A stretch of 64,000 bases of DNA from Sphingobium chungbukense (GCF_001005725.1 NZ_LBIC01000001.1:1070539-1134538), one strand, 5' to 3'; positions 36,091 through 45,994 are shown, numbered from the stretch's first letter. Notes: a model not told the origin generated them from the letters alone. Numbers and translations are program-made.

Positions 36091-36233
36091 TATCCCTTCG
36101 CCTGCAAAGCATAGACCAGATCGAGAACCCACGGCGAACATTCAGGTGATTTCAGAGTGTTACGCTCACCCCCGAACAGGTCTCATAAACCCCTGACATC
36201 AAAGTTGAGTGGCAGCCTAGAACATGGCAAAGG

Positions 36234-37943
36234 ATGCCACGAGGCTCATTAACGCCTAAGCAGGGAGGCGGGGCTGCGGAGCGGGGAAACGTGTGGATCG
36301 ATGATAATACCGCAATTGGCAAATGGACGGGTGCATTTGCTCTCAACCGGCTATTTCCGGGGAACGGCGACTTGGGGGCGTCGCCGCAGTCATCCCTGGC
36401 CCGCCTCGGCTCATTGAAAATAGGACCGGGACCGATTCTTTCTGCGGTTCTCGCGATACTGGCGCTACAAAATATACTACTTTGGCGATTTTTGAACTTT
36501 GTGCCTGGCTGGTTCTACGCAATCGCCACTATGCTCGTCGGAATCGTCGCTTGGGCCCTTGCAAGAACGTCGCCGCCCCATGCCCATGCAACGCCAGAGG
36601 TGGATCGGCAGGGACCATGCCTGCGCAGAATATTGCTGCTAGCGTGCGTGGCCATTGTGATTTTCGTCCTCGGCGGTGAGGGCCGCTTTTTCTATGCCAA
36701 TGCGGACTGGCAAGTACGCGATTCCGTTTTGCGCGACCTCATCGTCTACCCATGGCCGTTTGCCTACAGGTTCGACAGTCAGGTCGAACTTTTACGTGCC
36801 CCGCTGGGTATGTATTTGCTACCTGCAGTGGCGGGCAAGGCGCTTGGTTCTACGGGAGCTGACCTTGCGCTTCTTGTCCAGAACAGTTTGCTTTTGACGC
36901 TGCTTTTAGGGCTGGGATCAACGCTCTTCACAACATCGCGCGCGCGTATCCGTGGCCTTGTCATCACGGTTTTTTTCAGCGGAATGGATGTCATTGGACA
37001 ATGGCTGCACGCGCATATCTATGGCTATCCGTTTCCAGATCATATTGAACGCTGGGCATTCACCCAATATTCCTCACATATCACCCAGGCATTTTGGGTT
37101 CCTATGCATGCCCTTTCAGGCTGGTTTGGTGCGGTGCTGTTTCTTCTCTGGAGGGAAAAGCGGATTTCGTTGGGGCAAATGTATGCGCCGGTGCCGCTTT
37201 TGATGCTAATGTCGCCCCTCGGCGTGATGGGCACCCTGCCGTTCGCAGCCTACGCCGGTATCGTGACACTTTGGAAGCGCGATCTCAAGGCAGGTGACAT
37301 TCTGCTTCCGGGAATGACCACGGCGCTGACATTGCCCGCCATCCTGTATCTAGGTGCGGGCAGCGGCGAGGTGGGTCTGCATTTCATGCCGCTACCGCCC
37401 ATACTCTACGTCATTTTTGAGCTGCTTGAGGTCATTCCTTTTGTGGTGGGGGCCGCGTTGATTGGCCGCACGAGCACTGGGGAACGTGCCACCTTACTGC
37501 TCGTTGCCGTTTGCCTGCTGCTGCTTCCTTGGGGGCAATTGGGCGAGGGGATGGATTTCACCATGCGGGTTTCCATTCCTGCGCTCGCGATCCTGTCCTT
37601 TCAGGTCGCAAGGGCTTTTGATCGAGCCGAAGCTGACCGCAGTTATCATCGTCCTGCGGGGGTAATGGCTGTCATACTCATGATAGGGTCCATCACGGGC
37701 GGGTTTGAAATCGTAAGAGCGCTCATGCACAAGCCCTCGCCACCTGTGCACTGCAACCTGGCAACGTCCATATACCAAAATGTAGATCTGCCGAAACATG
37801 CCAGCCGGGCAACCTATTTTACCGCGATTGATGCGATACCTTCCATCATAAGACCTCAACTCTCGACCATGGTCAGCCATGAAAGCGCGCAATGTTGGGA
37901 ACGTCCCTGGGAGGTCAGCCGCTTCGCCAATAAGGGCAAATAG
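36234..37943 (+). CDS. Polytopic membrane protein, paralogue of the 30.1-kb gene
   Basis: Up to 569 residues (about 550 if translation begins at the GTG at 36291). About twelve transmembrane helices. It shares GGEGRFFYANADWQVRDSVL, YPWPFAYRFDSQVELLRAPL, FTQYSSHITQAFWVPMHALS and GTLPFAAYAG in the same order as the minus-strand gene at 30.1 kb, plus a C-terminal tail ending in CWERPWEVS, like CWDGTWRLP there. The two are ancient paralogues. The family is not recognised; a GT-C-like role in polysaccharide assembly is suggested by layout and by the GT2-GtrA pair downstream. It precedes the rfbF operon by 110 bp. Confidence 0.72.
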   Translation: MPRGSLTPKQGGGAAERGNVWIDDNTAIGKWTGAFALNRLFPGNGDLGASPQSSLARLGSLKIGPGPILSAVLAILALQNILLWRFLNFVPGWFYAIATMLVGIVAWALARTSPPHAHATPEVDRQGPCLRRILLLACVAIVIFVLGGEGRFFYANADWQVRDSVLRDLIVYPWPFAYRFDSQVELLRAPLGMYLLPAVAGKALGSTGADLALLVQNSLLLTLLLGLGSTLFTTSRARIRGLVITVFFSGMDVIGQWLHAHIYGYPFPDHIERWAFTQYSSHITQAFWVPMHALSGWFGAVLFLLWREKRISLGQMYAPVPLLMLMSPLGVMGTLPFAAYAGIVTLWKRDLKAGDILLPGMTTALTLPAILYLGAGSGEVGLHFMPLPPILYVIFELLEVIPFVVGAALIGRTSTGERATLLLVAVCLLLLPWGQLGEGMDFTMRVSIPALAILSFQVARAFDRAEADRSYHRPAGVMAVILMIGSITGGFEIVRALMHKPSPPVHCNLATSIYQNVDLPKHASRATYFTAIDAIPSIIRPQLSTMVSHESAQCWERPWEVSRFANKGK

Positions 37944-37993
37944 ATTTTGGTGGCGGCAATCTTAACGCCGCGCTAGTGAAATCTAGAGTAGAG

Positions 37994-38010
37994 TGAGCGA
38001 AAGTCGCTCA
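37994..38010 (+). other. Perfect short hairpin upstream of rfbF
   Basis: TGAGCGA and TCGCTCA pair around an AAG loop, 43 bp before the rfbF start. There is no U-run, so it is not a standard terminator. It could affect expression of the sugar operon. Confidence 0.4.
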
Positions 38011-38053
38011 AGATGGGATCGGATGTAAGAGCGGCGTCCCTGGGGGTGGGTAG

Positions 38054-38821
38054 ATGCAAGCAGTCATTCTTGCGGGTGGATTGGGCACCCGCTTGGGCGA
38101 GGAAACGTCCATTCGTCCAAAACCCATGGTAGAAATCGGCGGAATGCCGATCATCTGGCACATCATGAAAATCTATTCGGCGGCGGGCGTGAACGATTTC
38201 ATCGTCTGCCTTGGCTATAAAGGCTACATGATCAAGGAGTATTTCGCCAATTACTTCCTTCATACCGCTGACGTAACGATCGACCTTAAAAACAATAGCG
38301 TCGAGGTTCATCAGAACTGGAGCGAGCCTTGGCGGATCACGCTCGTCGACACCGGCGCTGACACCCAGACAGGCGGCCGCCTCAAGGCCATCGCAAATCA
38401 CCTTGTCGAAGGACAGCCCTTCTGCTTCACTTATGGTGATGGCGTGGCCGATATTGATATCGCCAATCTCATCGCCTTCCACCACAGCCATGGGAAAAGC
38501 GCCACGATCACCGCAGTTGCGCCTCCGGGCAGATTCGGCGCCATCGAATTTGAAGGTGAGTTTGTCCGCAGTTTCCGGGAGAAGCCAGCCGGAGACGGCG
38601 GCCTGATCAACGGCGGCTTCTTCGTCGCTGATCGCTCCGTGATTGAACTGATCGACGGCCCAGAGACTATCTGGGAACAGAAGCCGCTGGAGCAGCTTGC
38701 GGCCACCGGTGAGTTGGCTGCCTATCGCCATGATGGCTTTTGGCACCCGATGGATACGCTTCGGGACAAGCTGTACCTGGAATCGCTCTGGCAGCAGGGT
38801 GCGCCTTGGAAAAGCTGGTGA
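38054..38821 (+). CDS. rfbF: Glucose-1-phosphate cytidylyltransferase
   Basis: Makes CDP-glucose from CTP and glucose-1-phosphate, the first step of CDP-3,6-dideoxyhexose synthesis. The 255-residue protein has the nucleotide-binding AVILAGGLGTRLGEETSIRP at the start with KPMVEIGGMPIIWHIMK, the metal-binding FCFTYGDGVAD, and the product-site FRFGAIEF-like PGRFGAIEFEG and INGGFFV. Length matches the RfbF/DdhA family. The stop codon overlaps the rfbG start. Confidence 0.95.
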   Translation: MQAVILAGGLGTRLGEETSIRPKPMVEIGGMPIIWHIMKIYSAAGVNDFIVCLGYKGYMIKEYFANYFLHTADVTIDLKNNSVEVHQNWSEPWRITLVDTGADTQTGGRLKAIANHLVEGQPFCFTYGDGVADIDIANLIAFHHSHGKSATITAVAPPGRFGAIEFEGEFVRSFREKPAGDGGLINGGFFVADRSVIELIDGPETIWEQKPLEQLAATGELAAYRHDGFWHPMDTLRDKLYLESLWQQGAPWKSW

Positions 38822-39897
38822 ACGCCTTTTCCTGGACGGGCCGGCGCGCGCTGGTCACCGGCCATACCGGCTTCAAGGGCGGATGGCTTTCGCTCTGGTT
38901 GCATCAGTTGGGCGCGCACGTCACCGGCTTGTCGCTGCCGCCCCCCACCCAGCCAAGCTTCTTCGAGCAAACGCATCTTCGCGATCTTGTGGACCATGTG
39001 GAGGGCGACATCCGCGACATGCAAACGGTATCGGAAGCGGTCGAAGCTGCGCGTCCGGAGATCGTGTTTCACCTCGCTGCTCAGCCTCTGGTGCGCTATT
39101 CCTACGCCAATCCGGTCGAAACTTACGCGACCAACGTTATGGGCACGGTGCATATACTCGAAGCCTGTCGCACCAGCGATAGCGTCCGAGCCGTAATCTG
39201 CGTCACGACCGACAAATGTTATGAGAATCGCGAATGGATTTGGCCCTATCGCGAAAATGATCCGATGGGCGGCTACGATCCATACAGCAGCAGTAAGGGA
39301 GCTGCGGAACTCGCCATCGCAGCATATCGGCGCTCCTACCCTGGCGGGCCAAAGATCGCTTCTGCGCGCGCCGGCAACGTGATCGGCGGCGGCGACTGGG
39401 CGGAGGATCGCCTTATTCCGGACATCATCCGTGCGCTGAGCGCAGGCGAACGGCCGATGATCCGCAATCCTGCTTCGGTCCGGCCTTGGCAACATGTCCT
39501 GGAGGCATTGTCCGGCTATCTCGCGATCGGAAGGCGGTTGCTCGAGGGCCGGGACGATATGGCGACGGCCTGGAATTTCGGCCCTTCCGACGATGATGCC
39601 CGTCCTGTGAGCTGGATCGTCGAACAGATGCTTGCCGCTTGGGGTTCGCCAAGCGGATGGGATCAACCCTCCACTCCTCAACCGCATGAAGCGGCCATGC
39701 TGAGACTGGATTCGAGCAAAGCGCGCAGCGAACTAGGCTGGAAGCCAAATATTAGCCTAAACGGAGCATTAACCAAAATAGTGGATTGGCATAAGGACGT
39801 GGCGCGCGGGGGAGATGCCCGCGAAATCAGCCTGCTTCAAATTGACGAATATATGGCGCGCAGAACTGTGCGGACGGGCGAGGACCAATGGGCGTGA
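38818..39897 (+). CDS. rfbG: CDP-glucose 4,6-dehydratase
   Basis: Converts CDP-glucose to CDP-4-keto-6-deoxyglucose with NAD. The 359-residue protein (from a GTG at 38818 overlapping the rfbF stop as GTGA) has the family N-terminus [20 protein letters not shown] with the nucleotide-binding glycines. It continues [18 protein letters not shown] and [12 protein letters not shown], then [12 protein letters not shown], the YxxxK catalytic pair. The length fits RfbG/DdhB without the in-frame upstream ATG at 38740, which lies inside rfbF. Confidence 0.94.
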   Translation: MNAFSWTGRRALVTGHTGFKGGWLSLWLHQLGAHVTGLSLPPPTQPSFFEQTHLRDLVDHVEGDIRDMQTVSEAVEAARPEIVFHLAAQPLVRYSYANPVETYATNVMGTVHILEACRTSDSVRAVICVTTDKCYENREWIWPYRENDPMGGYDPYSSSKGAAELAIAAYRRSYPGGPKIASARAGNVIGGGDWAEDRLIPDIIRALSAGERPMIRNPASVRPWQHVLEALSGYLAIGRRLLEGRDDMATAWNFGPSDDDARPVSWIVEQMLAAWGSPSGWDQPSTPQPHEAAMLRLDSSKARSELGWKPNISLNGALTKIVDWHKDVARGGDAREISLLQIDEYMARRTVRTGEDQWA

Positions 39898-41261
39898 ACG
39901 ATATACCTGGAGCTTCCCAACTGCAGGCCTTGGCCGAACAGTCGGACGAGGCGCAGCTGCGCCATCTTATCCTGGATCTTGTTGGGGAATATGCCCGCCG
40001 CCACCATGCTCCGCAGACCTTCGTTCCCGGCGAAAGCCCTGTGCCGGTTTCCGGCAAGGTTTATGGTGCGGAAGACATGCAGGCTCTCGTCGATTCATCG
40101 CTGGATTTCTGGCTGACGACCGGCCGCTTCAACGCCGCATTCGAGGAAAAGCTTGCGGCACGCATTGGCGTCCAGCATGCGCTGACGACCAATTCCGGTT
40201 CGTCGGCCAATCTGTTGGCACTATCATCGCTCTGCTCTCACTATCTCAGGGGAGATGCGCTCAAACCCGGCGACGAGGTGATTACAGTCGCAACTGGTTT
40301 TCCGACCACCGTAAATCCTGCACTGCAATATGGGCTGGTTCCTGTCTTCGTCGACGTTGATATCCCGACCTACAATATCAAGCCTGACGCGATCGAGGCC
40401 GCGGTGTCCAACCGGACGCGCGCCATCATGATCGCCCACACGCTCGGCAATCCCTTCGATCTGGGAGAGGTGATGCGGGTCGCCGAGAAATATGATCTCT
40501 GGGTCGTCGAAGATTGCTGCGATGCGCTCGGTGCTACCTATGGCGGGCAGAATGTTGGCACTTTCGGCGACATTGGCACGTTGAGTTTCTATCCCGCCCA
40601 TCACATCACCATGGGCGAAGGGGGCGCGGTCTTCACGGACAAGCCACGGCTGAAGCGCGTTATCGAATCGATGCGCGATTGGGGGCGGGATTGCTGGTGC
40701 GCCCCAGGTATGGACAACACATGCGGCAAGCGCTTCTGCCGCAAGCTTGGTGATCTGCCGATGGGCTATGATCATAAATATACATACAGCCATTGCGGTT
40801 ATAATCTGAAGATTACCGACATGCAGGCGGCCGTCGGCTTTGCCCAGCTTGACCGCCTTGAGGGTTTCATAGCGGCCCGACGGCGCAATTTCGATTTGCT
40901 GACAGAGCTTCTGAAGCCTTTTGAAGAGGCACTCATCCTGCCGGAGGTCACGCCCAACAGCGAGCCTTCCTGGTTCGGATATCCGATCACCATCCGTAAG
41001 GGAGCCCCATTTGCACGCGATGAATTGGTGCGGCACCTAGATGCGCACCGCATCGGCACGCGGCTCCTGTTCGGTGGCAATCTCATTCGCCAACCTTATA
41101 TGCGCGGGCGCAATTATCGCGTCGTCGGCTCTCTCGATAATGCGAATTTCGTGACCGAAAGCACCTTTTGGATCGGCCTTTATCCGGGACTAGGCGAACT
41201 CCACCTGGAATATGTGGCTGAAACCGTAGAGGGTTTTTTAAGGAACTATGTTAATAAGTAA
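39888..41261 (+). CDS. rfbH: CDP-6-deoxy-D-xylo-4-hexulose-3-dehydrase (E1)
   Basis: The PMP- and iron-sulphur-dependent enzyme that removes the C3 hydroxyl of CDP-4-keto-6-deoxyglucose. Of 457 residues, [43 protein letters not shown] and [20 protein letters not shown] segment [18 protein letters not shown] are diagnostic. Histidine 238 replaces the usual PLP lysine. Cysteines 211, 269, 271 and 279 have the exact spacing (58, 2, 8) of the Yersinia E1 [2Fe-2S] ligands. The reductase partner (E3/DdhD) is not in the window. It overlaps rfbG by 10 bp. Confidence 0.96.
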   Translation: MGVNDIPGASQLQALAEQSDEAQLRHLILDLVGEYARRHHAPQTFVPGESPVPVSGKVYGAEDMQALVDSSLDFWLTTGRFNAAFEEKLAARIGVQHALTTNSGSSANLLALSSLCSHYLRGDALKPGDEVITVATGFPTTVNPALQYGLVPVFVDVDIPTYNIKPDAIEAAVSNRTRAIMIAHTLGNPFDLGEVMRVAEKYDLWVVEDCCDALGATYGGQNVGTFGDIGTLSFYPAHHITMGEGGAVFTDKPRLKRVIESMRDWGRDCWCAPGMDNTCGKRFCRKLGDLPMGYDHKYTYSHCGYNLKITDMQAAVGFAQLDRLEGFIAARRRNFDLLTELLKPFEEALILPEVTPNSEPSWFGYPITIRKGAPFARDELVRHLDAHRIGTRLLFGGNLIRQPYMRGRNYRVVGSLDNANFVTESTFWIGLYPGLGELHLEYVAETVEGFLRNYVNK

Positions 41262-41302
41262 GCCTTGCGACTGCACCAGCCGCTTGGGGCGGGGGAATTT
41301 TC

Positions 41303-42415
41303 GTGACTGAGTCCATTTTCAATGACCTGTTCGTACTTGAACTGGCCAATAATCACTGGGGCAAGCTTGAACGGGGGTTGAAGATCATCCGCGATTTCGC
41401 TCGCGTGGTGAAATTCAACAATGTGCACGCCGCGATCAAGCTGCAGTTTCGGGATGTCGATAATTTCGTCCATCCCGATTTCCGCGATCGGGCCGATATC
41501 CGCTACATCAAGAAGACACTCGATACTCAGATGCCGTGGGAAAATCTGCGGCTGATGGTGGAGACGGTCCGCGACTGCGGCATGATCACGATGGTCACTC
41601 CGTTCGACGAAGTCTCCGTCGACAAATGCGTCGAGTTTGGCGTGGAAATTCTCAAGATCGCCAGCTCGGACGTTCGCGACAAGACCCTATTGCAGAAGAT
41701 GGCCTCGACCGGACTCCCCGTGATCGCTTCGACGGGCGGCGCCAGCCTGGAGCATATCGACGAGCTCGTCGCCTTCTTCACCTCGCGCAACATACCCTTC
41801 GCGCTCAATCATTGCGTGTCGCTCTACCCCTCCGAAGATGGCGACCTCGAGCTTGATCAGATCGATTTCCTGAAGGCACGCTATCCCGGCATCGTGATCG
41901 GATATTCGACCCATGAATATCGGGATTGGTGGGATTCCACGCTGATCGCCTACGGCAAGGGTGCCCGCACTTTTGAGCGTCATATCGACATCGACTATGA
42001 AGGCTTACCGGTCAGCCCCTATTGCACCAAGCCCGAACAGGCCAATATCTGGTTTCGCGCCATGAAGAAGGCGCAGGAAATGTGTGGTGGTGGTTCCGCC
42101 GAACGGCGGGCCGTACCGGAGGGCGAGCGCCGCTATCTCGATGCACTGGTGCGGGGCGTTTACGCGAAGCGTGATCTTTCCGTCGGGGAAGTGCTGACGG
42201 CTGATGACGTGTTTTTCGCCGTTCCTCTGCTCAAGGGGCAGCTCTCCACCCGCGAATTCATCGGGGGCGAGCGCTTGACTGCTCCCATCGTGGCCAATGC
42301 CCCGCTTGACGTTCAGAGCATAGATGCGCCGGCGCTTCGTGATCCGGCGCTCGTATCCCTGATCCTGGATCGCGGACTCGACACCTCGACCGCGCGCACC
42401 GCAATCGCTTCCTGA
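41303..42415 (+). CDS. NeuB/SpsE-family N-acetylneuraminate synthase-like enzyme
   Basis: A 370-residue enzyme of the sialic-acid synthase family, which condenses PEP with a sugar aldehyde. ELANNHWGKLERGLKIIRDF, QFRDVDNFVHPD, GVEILKIASSDV, STGGASLEHIDELV and FERHIDIDYEGLPVSPY line the barrel. A C-terminal SAF/antifreeze-like domain follows, about residues 285-345 (RRYLDALVRGVYAKRDLSVG, then LTADDVFFAVPLLKG). No other nonulosonate genes (NeuC, NeuA, PseB) occur here, so its aldehyde substrate is uncertain. It starts at ATG 41303 between rfbH and the ThDP enzyme, 41 bp after rfbH. Confidence 0.88.
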   Translation: MTESIFNDLFVLELANNHWGKLERGLKIIRDFARVVKFNNVHAAIKLQFRDVDNFVHPDFRDRADIRYIKKTLDTQMPWENLRLMVETVRDCGMITMVTPFDEVSVDKCVEFGVEILKIASSDVRDKTLLQKMASTGLPVIASTGGASLEHIDELVAFFTSRNIPFALNHCVSLYPSEDGDLELDQIDFLKARYPGIVIGYSTHEYRDWWDSTLIAYGKGARTFERHIDIDYEGLPVSPYCTKPEQANIWFRAMKKAQEMCGGGSAERRAVPEGERRYLDALVRGVYAKRDLSVGEVLTADDVFFAVPLLKGQLSTREFIGGERLTAPIVANAPLDVQSIDAPALRDPALVSLILDRGLDTSTARTAIAS

Positions 42416-42416
42416 G

Positions 42417-44324
42417 ATGAACGACATGGGGCGATCAAGCGAATTCGAAGTGCGGCAAGAGTCGAGCAACGCGGCCAGCGTCCGGATGCGGCTGGCGGAT
42501 TATGTGGCTCGTCGCATCGCTGAGCATGGCGTGCGCCATGTTTTCATGCTGACCGGAGGCGGCGCCATGCATCTCAACGACGCCCTTGGTCGCGCCGAAG
42601 GGTTGCATTATGTCTGTTGCCATCATGAGCAGGCGGCGGCCATGGCCGCCGAAAGCTATGCTCGCCTTTCTGGCCGGATGGCGGCGGTCAATGTGACCAC
42701 GGGTCCTGGCGGAATCAATGCGCTGAACGGCGTCCATGGCGCCTATACCGATTCCATTCCTATGATCGTGCTGTCAGGGCAGGTGAAACGGGAAACGCTG
42801 CGGCATAACGCCACGGTCCTCGTGCGCCAGCTGGGCGATCAGGAGGCCGATATAACCGACATGGTGAAGTCCATCACCAAATTCGCGGTCGCGGTTTCAA
42901 GCCCCCTCGACATCCGTTACCTGCTGGAAAAGGCGCTTTGGCTTGCCCAGAGCGGCCGCCCCGGCCCGGTATGGCTCGACATTCCCATTGATATTCAATC
43001 GGCGCTGATTGATCCGGCACAGTTGCGCGGTTTTGATCCCGTGGCGGAAGGCTACGGGCACAAATTTGCCGTTCCTGGTGAATATGGCTGGCTAACGGGC
43101 ACCGATCTGGATCGTGCCGCACAGCAGGTCGTTTCCGCCATTCGCGAGGCACGTCGCCCGGTCTTGATGCCAGGCGCCGGTATTCGCATCGCCGGCGTGC
43201 ATGAACCCTTCCTTGAACTGGCCGACAAGCTAGGTATCGCCGTCGCTCCGGCCTGGAATGCCCAGGATCTCGTTCCTGACGATCACCCTCTCTATGTCGG
43301 ACGACCCGGAACCGTCGGTGACCGATCCGGCAACTTCGCCGTCCAATGCAGCGATCTGCTGCTGGTTCTGGGCTGTCGCCTCAATATCCGCCAGATCAGC
43401 TACAACTATGCCGGCTTCGCGCCAGACGCGAAGAAGATCATGGTCGATGTCGATGCGCCAGAACTGTTCAAGCCGACCATTTCGATCGACATGCCCATTC
43501 ATGCCGATCTGCGGACCTTCGTCCCTGCCATGATCAAGGTGCTCGACGGATATGAGGCGCCTCCCGCCCATCGTACCTATGTCGACTGGGCCATGGAAAG
43601 ACGGCGGCGCTATCCGGCTGTTCTCCCCGAATATTGGCAGACGCAAGGGGTCGTAAATCCCTATTGCTTCACCGAACGCCTGTTCGAAGCGCTTGAGCCG
43701 GACGAAGTCATTGTAATGGCCGATGCCACCGCCGCAGTCGTCACAGTGCAGGCGGCGAAGCTCAAAAAGGGTCAGCGCCTTTATTCTAATTCAGGCGCGG
43801 CCTCGATGGGCTATGATTTGCCCGCCACAATCGGTGCCTGGCATGCGATGCCTCCCACCGCGAAGCGGGTCATCTGCCTCGCCGGCGACGGAAGCATCAT
43901 GCAGAATTTGCAGGAGTTACAGACGATCATCGGTCAAGGCATCCCGGCCAAGATTTTTCTCTACAACAATTCCGGCTATCACTCGATCCGGCAAACGCAG
44001 CAGGCCTATTTCGACGGTCACTCCGTCGGCTGCGGCCCTGATTCAGGGGTTACTTTCCCTGACTTCGGCAAAGTGGCGCAGGCCTTCGGCTTTGCCTACA
44101 CGCGAACGTCCGAGCATGAAGATATGGTGCGTGCCATCGCTGACACCCTTGCTGCACCCGGTGCGGCAATCTGCGAAATCTTTATCGACAAAGAACAGAA
44201 TTTCGCTCCGAAGGTTTCGTCGCGACGCCTTGAGGACGGCAGCATGGTCACCGCGCCGCTTCACGATCTCGCACCGTTTCTTCCTCGGGACGAACTGGTG
44301 GAAGCCATGCGAGTGCCCGAATGA
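42417..44324 (+). CDS. Acetolactate-synthase-like thiamine diphosphate enzyme, possible YerE-type
   Basis: A 635-residue ThDP-dependent enzyme. The catalytic glutamate is in HHEQAAAMAAESYARLSGR (E71), and the central domain has NVTTGPGGINALNGVHGAYTD. The ThDP/Mg-binding motif is VICLAGDGSIMQNLQELQTI with LYNNSGYHSIRQTQ after it. Acetolactate-synthase-like enzymes placed with RfbFGH and an SDR include YerE, which adds a two-carbon unit from pyruvate to CDP-4-keto-3,6-dideoxyglucose. It is two bases after the NeuB-like gene stop. The substrate assignment is inference from context. Confidence 0.86.
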   Translation: MNDMGRSSEFEVRQESSNAASVRMRLADYVARRIAEHGVRHVFMLTGGGAMHLNDALGRAEGLHYVCCHHEQAAAMAAESYARLSGRMAAVNVTTGPGGINALNGVHGAYTDSIPMIVLSGQVKRETLRHNATVLVRQLGDQEADITDMVKSITKFAVAVSSPLDIRYLLEKALWLAQSGRPGPVWLDIPIDIQSALIDPAQLRGFDPVAEGYGHKFAVPGEYGWLTGTDLDRAAQQVVSAIREARRPVLMPGAGIRIAGVHEPFLELADKLGIAVAPAWNAQDLVPDDHPLYVGRPGTVGDRSGNFAVQCSDLLLVLGCRLNIRQISYNYAGFAPDAKKIMVDVDAPELFKPTISIDMPIHADLRTFVPAMIKVLDGYEAPPAHRTYVDWAMERRRRYPAVLPEYWQTQGVVNPYCFTERLFEALEPDEVIVMADATAAVVTVQAAKLKKGQRLYSNSGAASMGYDLPATIGAWHAMPPTAKRVICLAGDGSIMQNLQELQTIIGQGIPAKIFLYNNSGYHSIRQTQQAYFDGHSVGCGPDSGVTFPDFGKVAQAFGFAYTRTSEHEDMVRAIADTLAAPGAAICEIFIDKEQNFAPKVSSRRLEDGSMVTAPLHDLAPFLPRDELVEAMRVPE

Positions 44325-45007
44325 TGAGCCCTGTACAAAACATCATATTTGACCTCGACGGCACGCTCATCGACAGCGCGCCCGTTTTCGTGGAAATTCT
44401 GAACGAAATGCTGTGCGAGCGTGGCAGCGCCCGCCATGTCGGACTTACCGAAATCCGGCAATTCGCAAGCCTGGGCGGCCCGGCACTAGTCGGCGGGGTA
44501 CTCGCCCAGGAATGTGGTGACCTCCGGCAGGAGGTTGTCGATTTTCGCGCGCGCTACGCACTGTACAAGACTCCGTTTGAATCCTTGTATGAAGGGGTCG
44601 CTGAGGGCGTAAAACAGCTCACGGCTCATGGATACAGGCTAGCTATCTGCTCCAACAAGCCGCAACAGCTTTGCGAGAAGGTCATAGGCGATCTGGAGCT
44701 GACCTCGCATTTTCCCGTCATCGTCGGCAGTTCCCCTGATCGAATGGCCAAGCCGGCGCCCGATTTGATGGAACTTGTCATGGCCGGGTTAGGCACAACG
44801 CCAGCGGAATGCCTCTATGTCGGCGACAGCGAGATCGATCATGCACTGGCCAGGGCGACAGGTGTGCGCTTCGCCTTTGTCACCTACGGCTATGCAACCG
44901 ATCAGTTCGCTGCTGACCAATGCGAGCAGTTCAGTCGGTTTTCCGAGCTCGTCCAGTTCTTGAAGGAAGAACGGGAACCTTTGCAGTCCGCGCGTGGGGT
45001 CGCCTAG
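44321..45007 (+). CDS. HAD-superfamily phosphatase
   Basis: A 228-residue phosphoglycolate-phosphatase-like HAD hydrolase. The nucleophile motif is IIFDLDGTLIDSAP, motif II SNKP in LAICSNKPQQLCEK, the lysine is in AKPAPDLMELV, and motif IV is CLYVGDSEIDHALARATG. The start overlaps the end of the ThDP gene (ATGATGA). A dephosphorylation of a phospho-sugar intermediate, for instance the product of the NeuB-like enzyme, would fit, but that is inferred. Confidence 0.88.
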   Translation: MMSPVQNIIFDLDGTLIDSAPVFVEILNEMLCERGSARHVGLTEIRQFASLGGPALVGGVLAQECGDLRQEVVDFRARYALYKTPFESLYEGVAEGVKQLTAHGYRLAICSNKPQQLCEKVIGDLELTSHFPVIVGSSPDRMAKPAPDLMELVMAGLGTTPAECLYVGDSEIDHALARATGVRFAFVTYGYATDQFAADQCEQFSRFSELVQFLKEEREPLQSARGVA

Positions 45008-45022
45008 AAAGGCGGAGCCAAG

Positions 45023-45994
45023 GTGACCTTCACCGCCCACATAGCAGCAGCTTTGCGGCACAGCGAGCATCGCATTGTCCTGACCGGTGCCAGTGGATGG
45101 CTCGGCCGCGCTACATTGGACTTATTACAAAATGCGCTTGGCGACGCGTTTGCGGAGCGGGTGTTTTGTTTCGGATCGCGACAGGCTGAACTGCGCCTGT
45201 CCGAAACGCAACTGATCATGCAGCGGCCGTTGGTTGATCTCGTCAAGCTTCCCTACCAGCCGACATATCTGCTTCATTTCGCCTTCCTTACGAAAGATCG
45301 CGCTGAAACGATGCAGGAGGCCGATTATTGCGCCGCCAATCGCGTCATCCGGCAGTCGGTTCTTGATGCTCTTGATCCCATTGGCGTGGAGGCAGCGTTC
45401 ATCGCTTCCTCCGGCGCCGCGCAATTTGCAGATGACATGCTCGCCAAGCCCGCGATGCGGCTGTACGGAATGCTGAAGCGGGAAGACGAAGATGTGTTCG
45501 CGGCCTGGGCTGAAGGTCGAGACAAAAGCTCGGTGATCGCGCGGATTTTCAATTTATCCGGCCCGCACATAAACAAGCTGCCAAGCTACGCGCTGTCATC
45601 TTTCATCCTCGACGCTCTTTCGGGAGGACCGGTGATCGTCCAGGCCCGTCATGATGTGCGCCGCGGCTATGTTGCAATACGCGAATTGATGTCGCTCGCA
45701 TTCGCGTTGCTACTCGAACGGCGGCATGAAGTGGTCCGGTTCGATAGCGGAGGGGACGACATTGAACTGGGCGAGCTTGCCTCGACAATTGCGTCCCAGA
45801 TGAACTGCTCCGTCGAACGCCCCAGCCGAGGCGGCGGTCCCGCAGATGTCTATCTTGGCGACGACCGAGACTATCGGCGCCTCCTTGACCGGCACCGCAT
45901 AGATCGCGTGTCGCTCGCTGAACAGATCGATGAAACAGCGGCCTTCTTGAAACACGCGTCCGCTCTGGGCGCTTCACAGGATTCCTATGCTTAG
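45023..45994 (+). CDS. NAD(P)-dependent sugar epimerase/reductase (SDR)
   Basis: A 323-residue extended SDR. The Rossmann motif is HRIVLTGASGWLGRATLDLL near residue 16, with a catalytic serine region IASSGAAQF and YGMLKRE as YxxxK near residue 150. In yersiniose-type pathways a partner of this class (YerF) reduces the ketone left by YerE. Position after the ThDP and HAD genes is consistent with that. The start is a GTG at 45023 preceded by GGCGGAG. It overlaps the following glycosyltransferase by eight bases. Confidence 0.8.
   Translation: MTFTAHIAAALRHSEHRIVLTGASGWLGRATLDLLQNALGDAFAERVFCFGSRQAELRLSETQLIMQRPLVDLVKLPYQPTYLLHFAFLTKDRAETMQEADYCAANRVIRQSVLDALDPIGVEAAFIASSGAAQFADDMLAKPAMRLYGMLKREDEDVFAAWAEGRDKSSVIARIFNLSGPHINKLPSYALSSFILDALSGGPVIVQARHDVRRGYVAIRELMSLAFALLLERRHEVVRFDSGGDDIELGELASTIASQMNCSVERPSRGGGPADVYLGDDRDYRRLLDRHRIDRVSLAEQIDETAAFLKHASALGASQDSYA

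Noticed and set aside
41303..42415. Sialic or legionaminic acid biosynthesis locus
   Set aside because: Only the NeuB-like enzyme is present; the CMP-transferase, epimerase and aminotransferase genes that would define such a pathway are missing from the window.
42417..44324. ThDP enzyme as housekeeping acetolactate synthase (IlvB)
   Set aside because: There is no adjacent IlvH regulatory subunit, and the gene sits inside a CDP-deoxyhexose cluster; a sugar-modifying role is more likely, though not proven.
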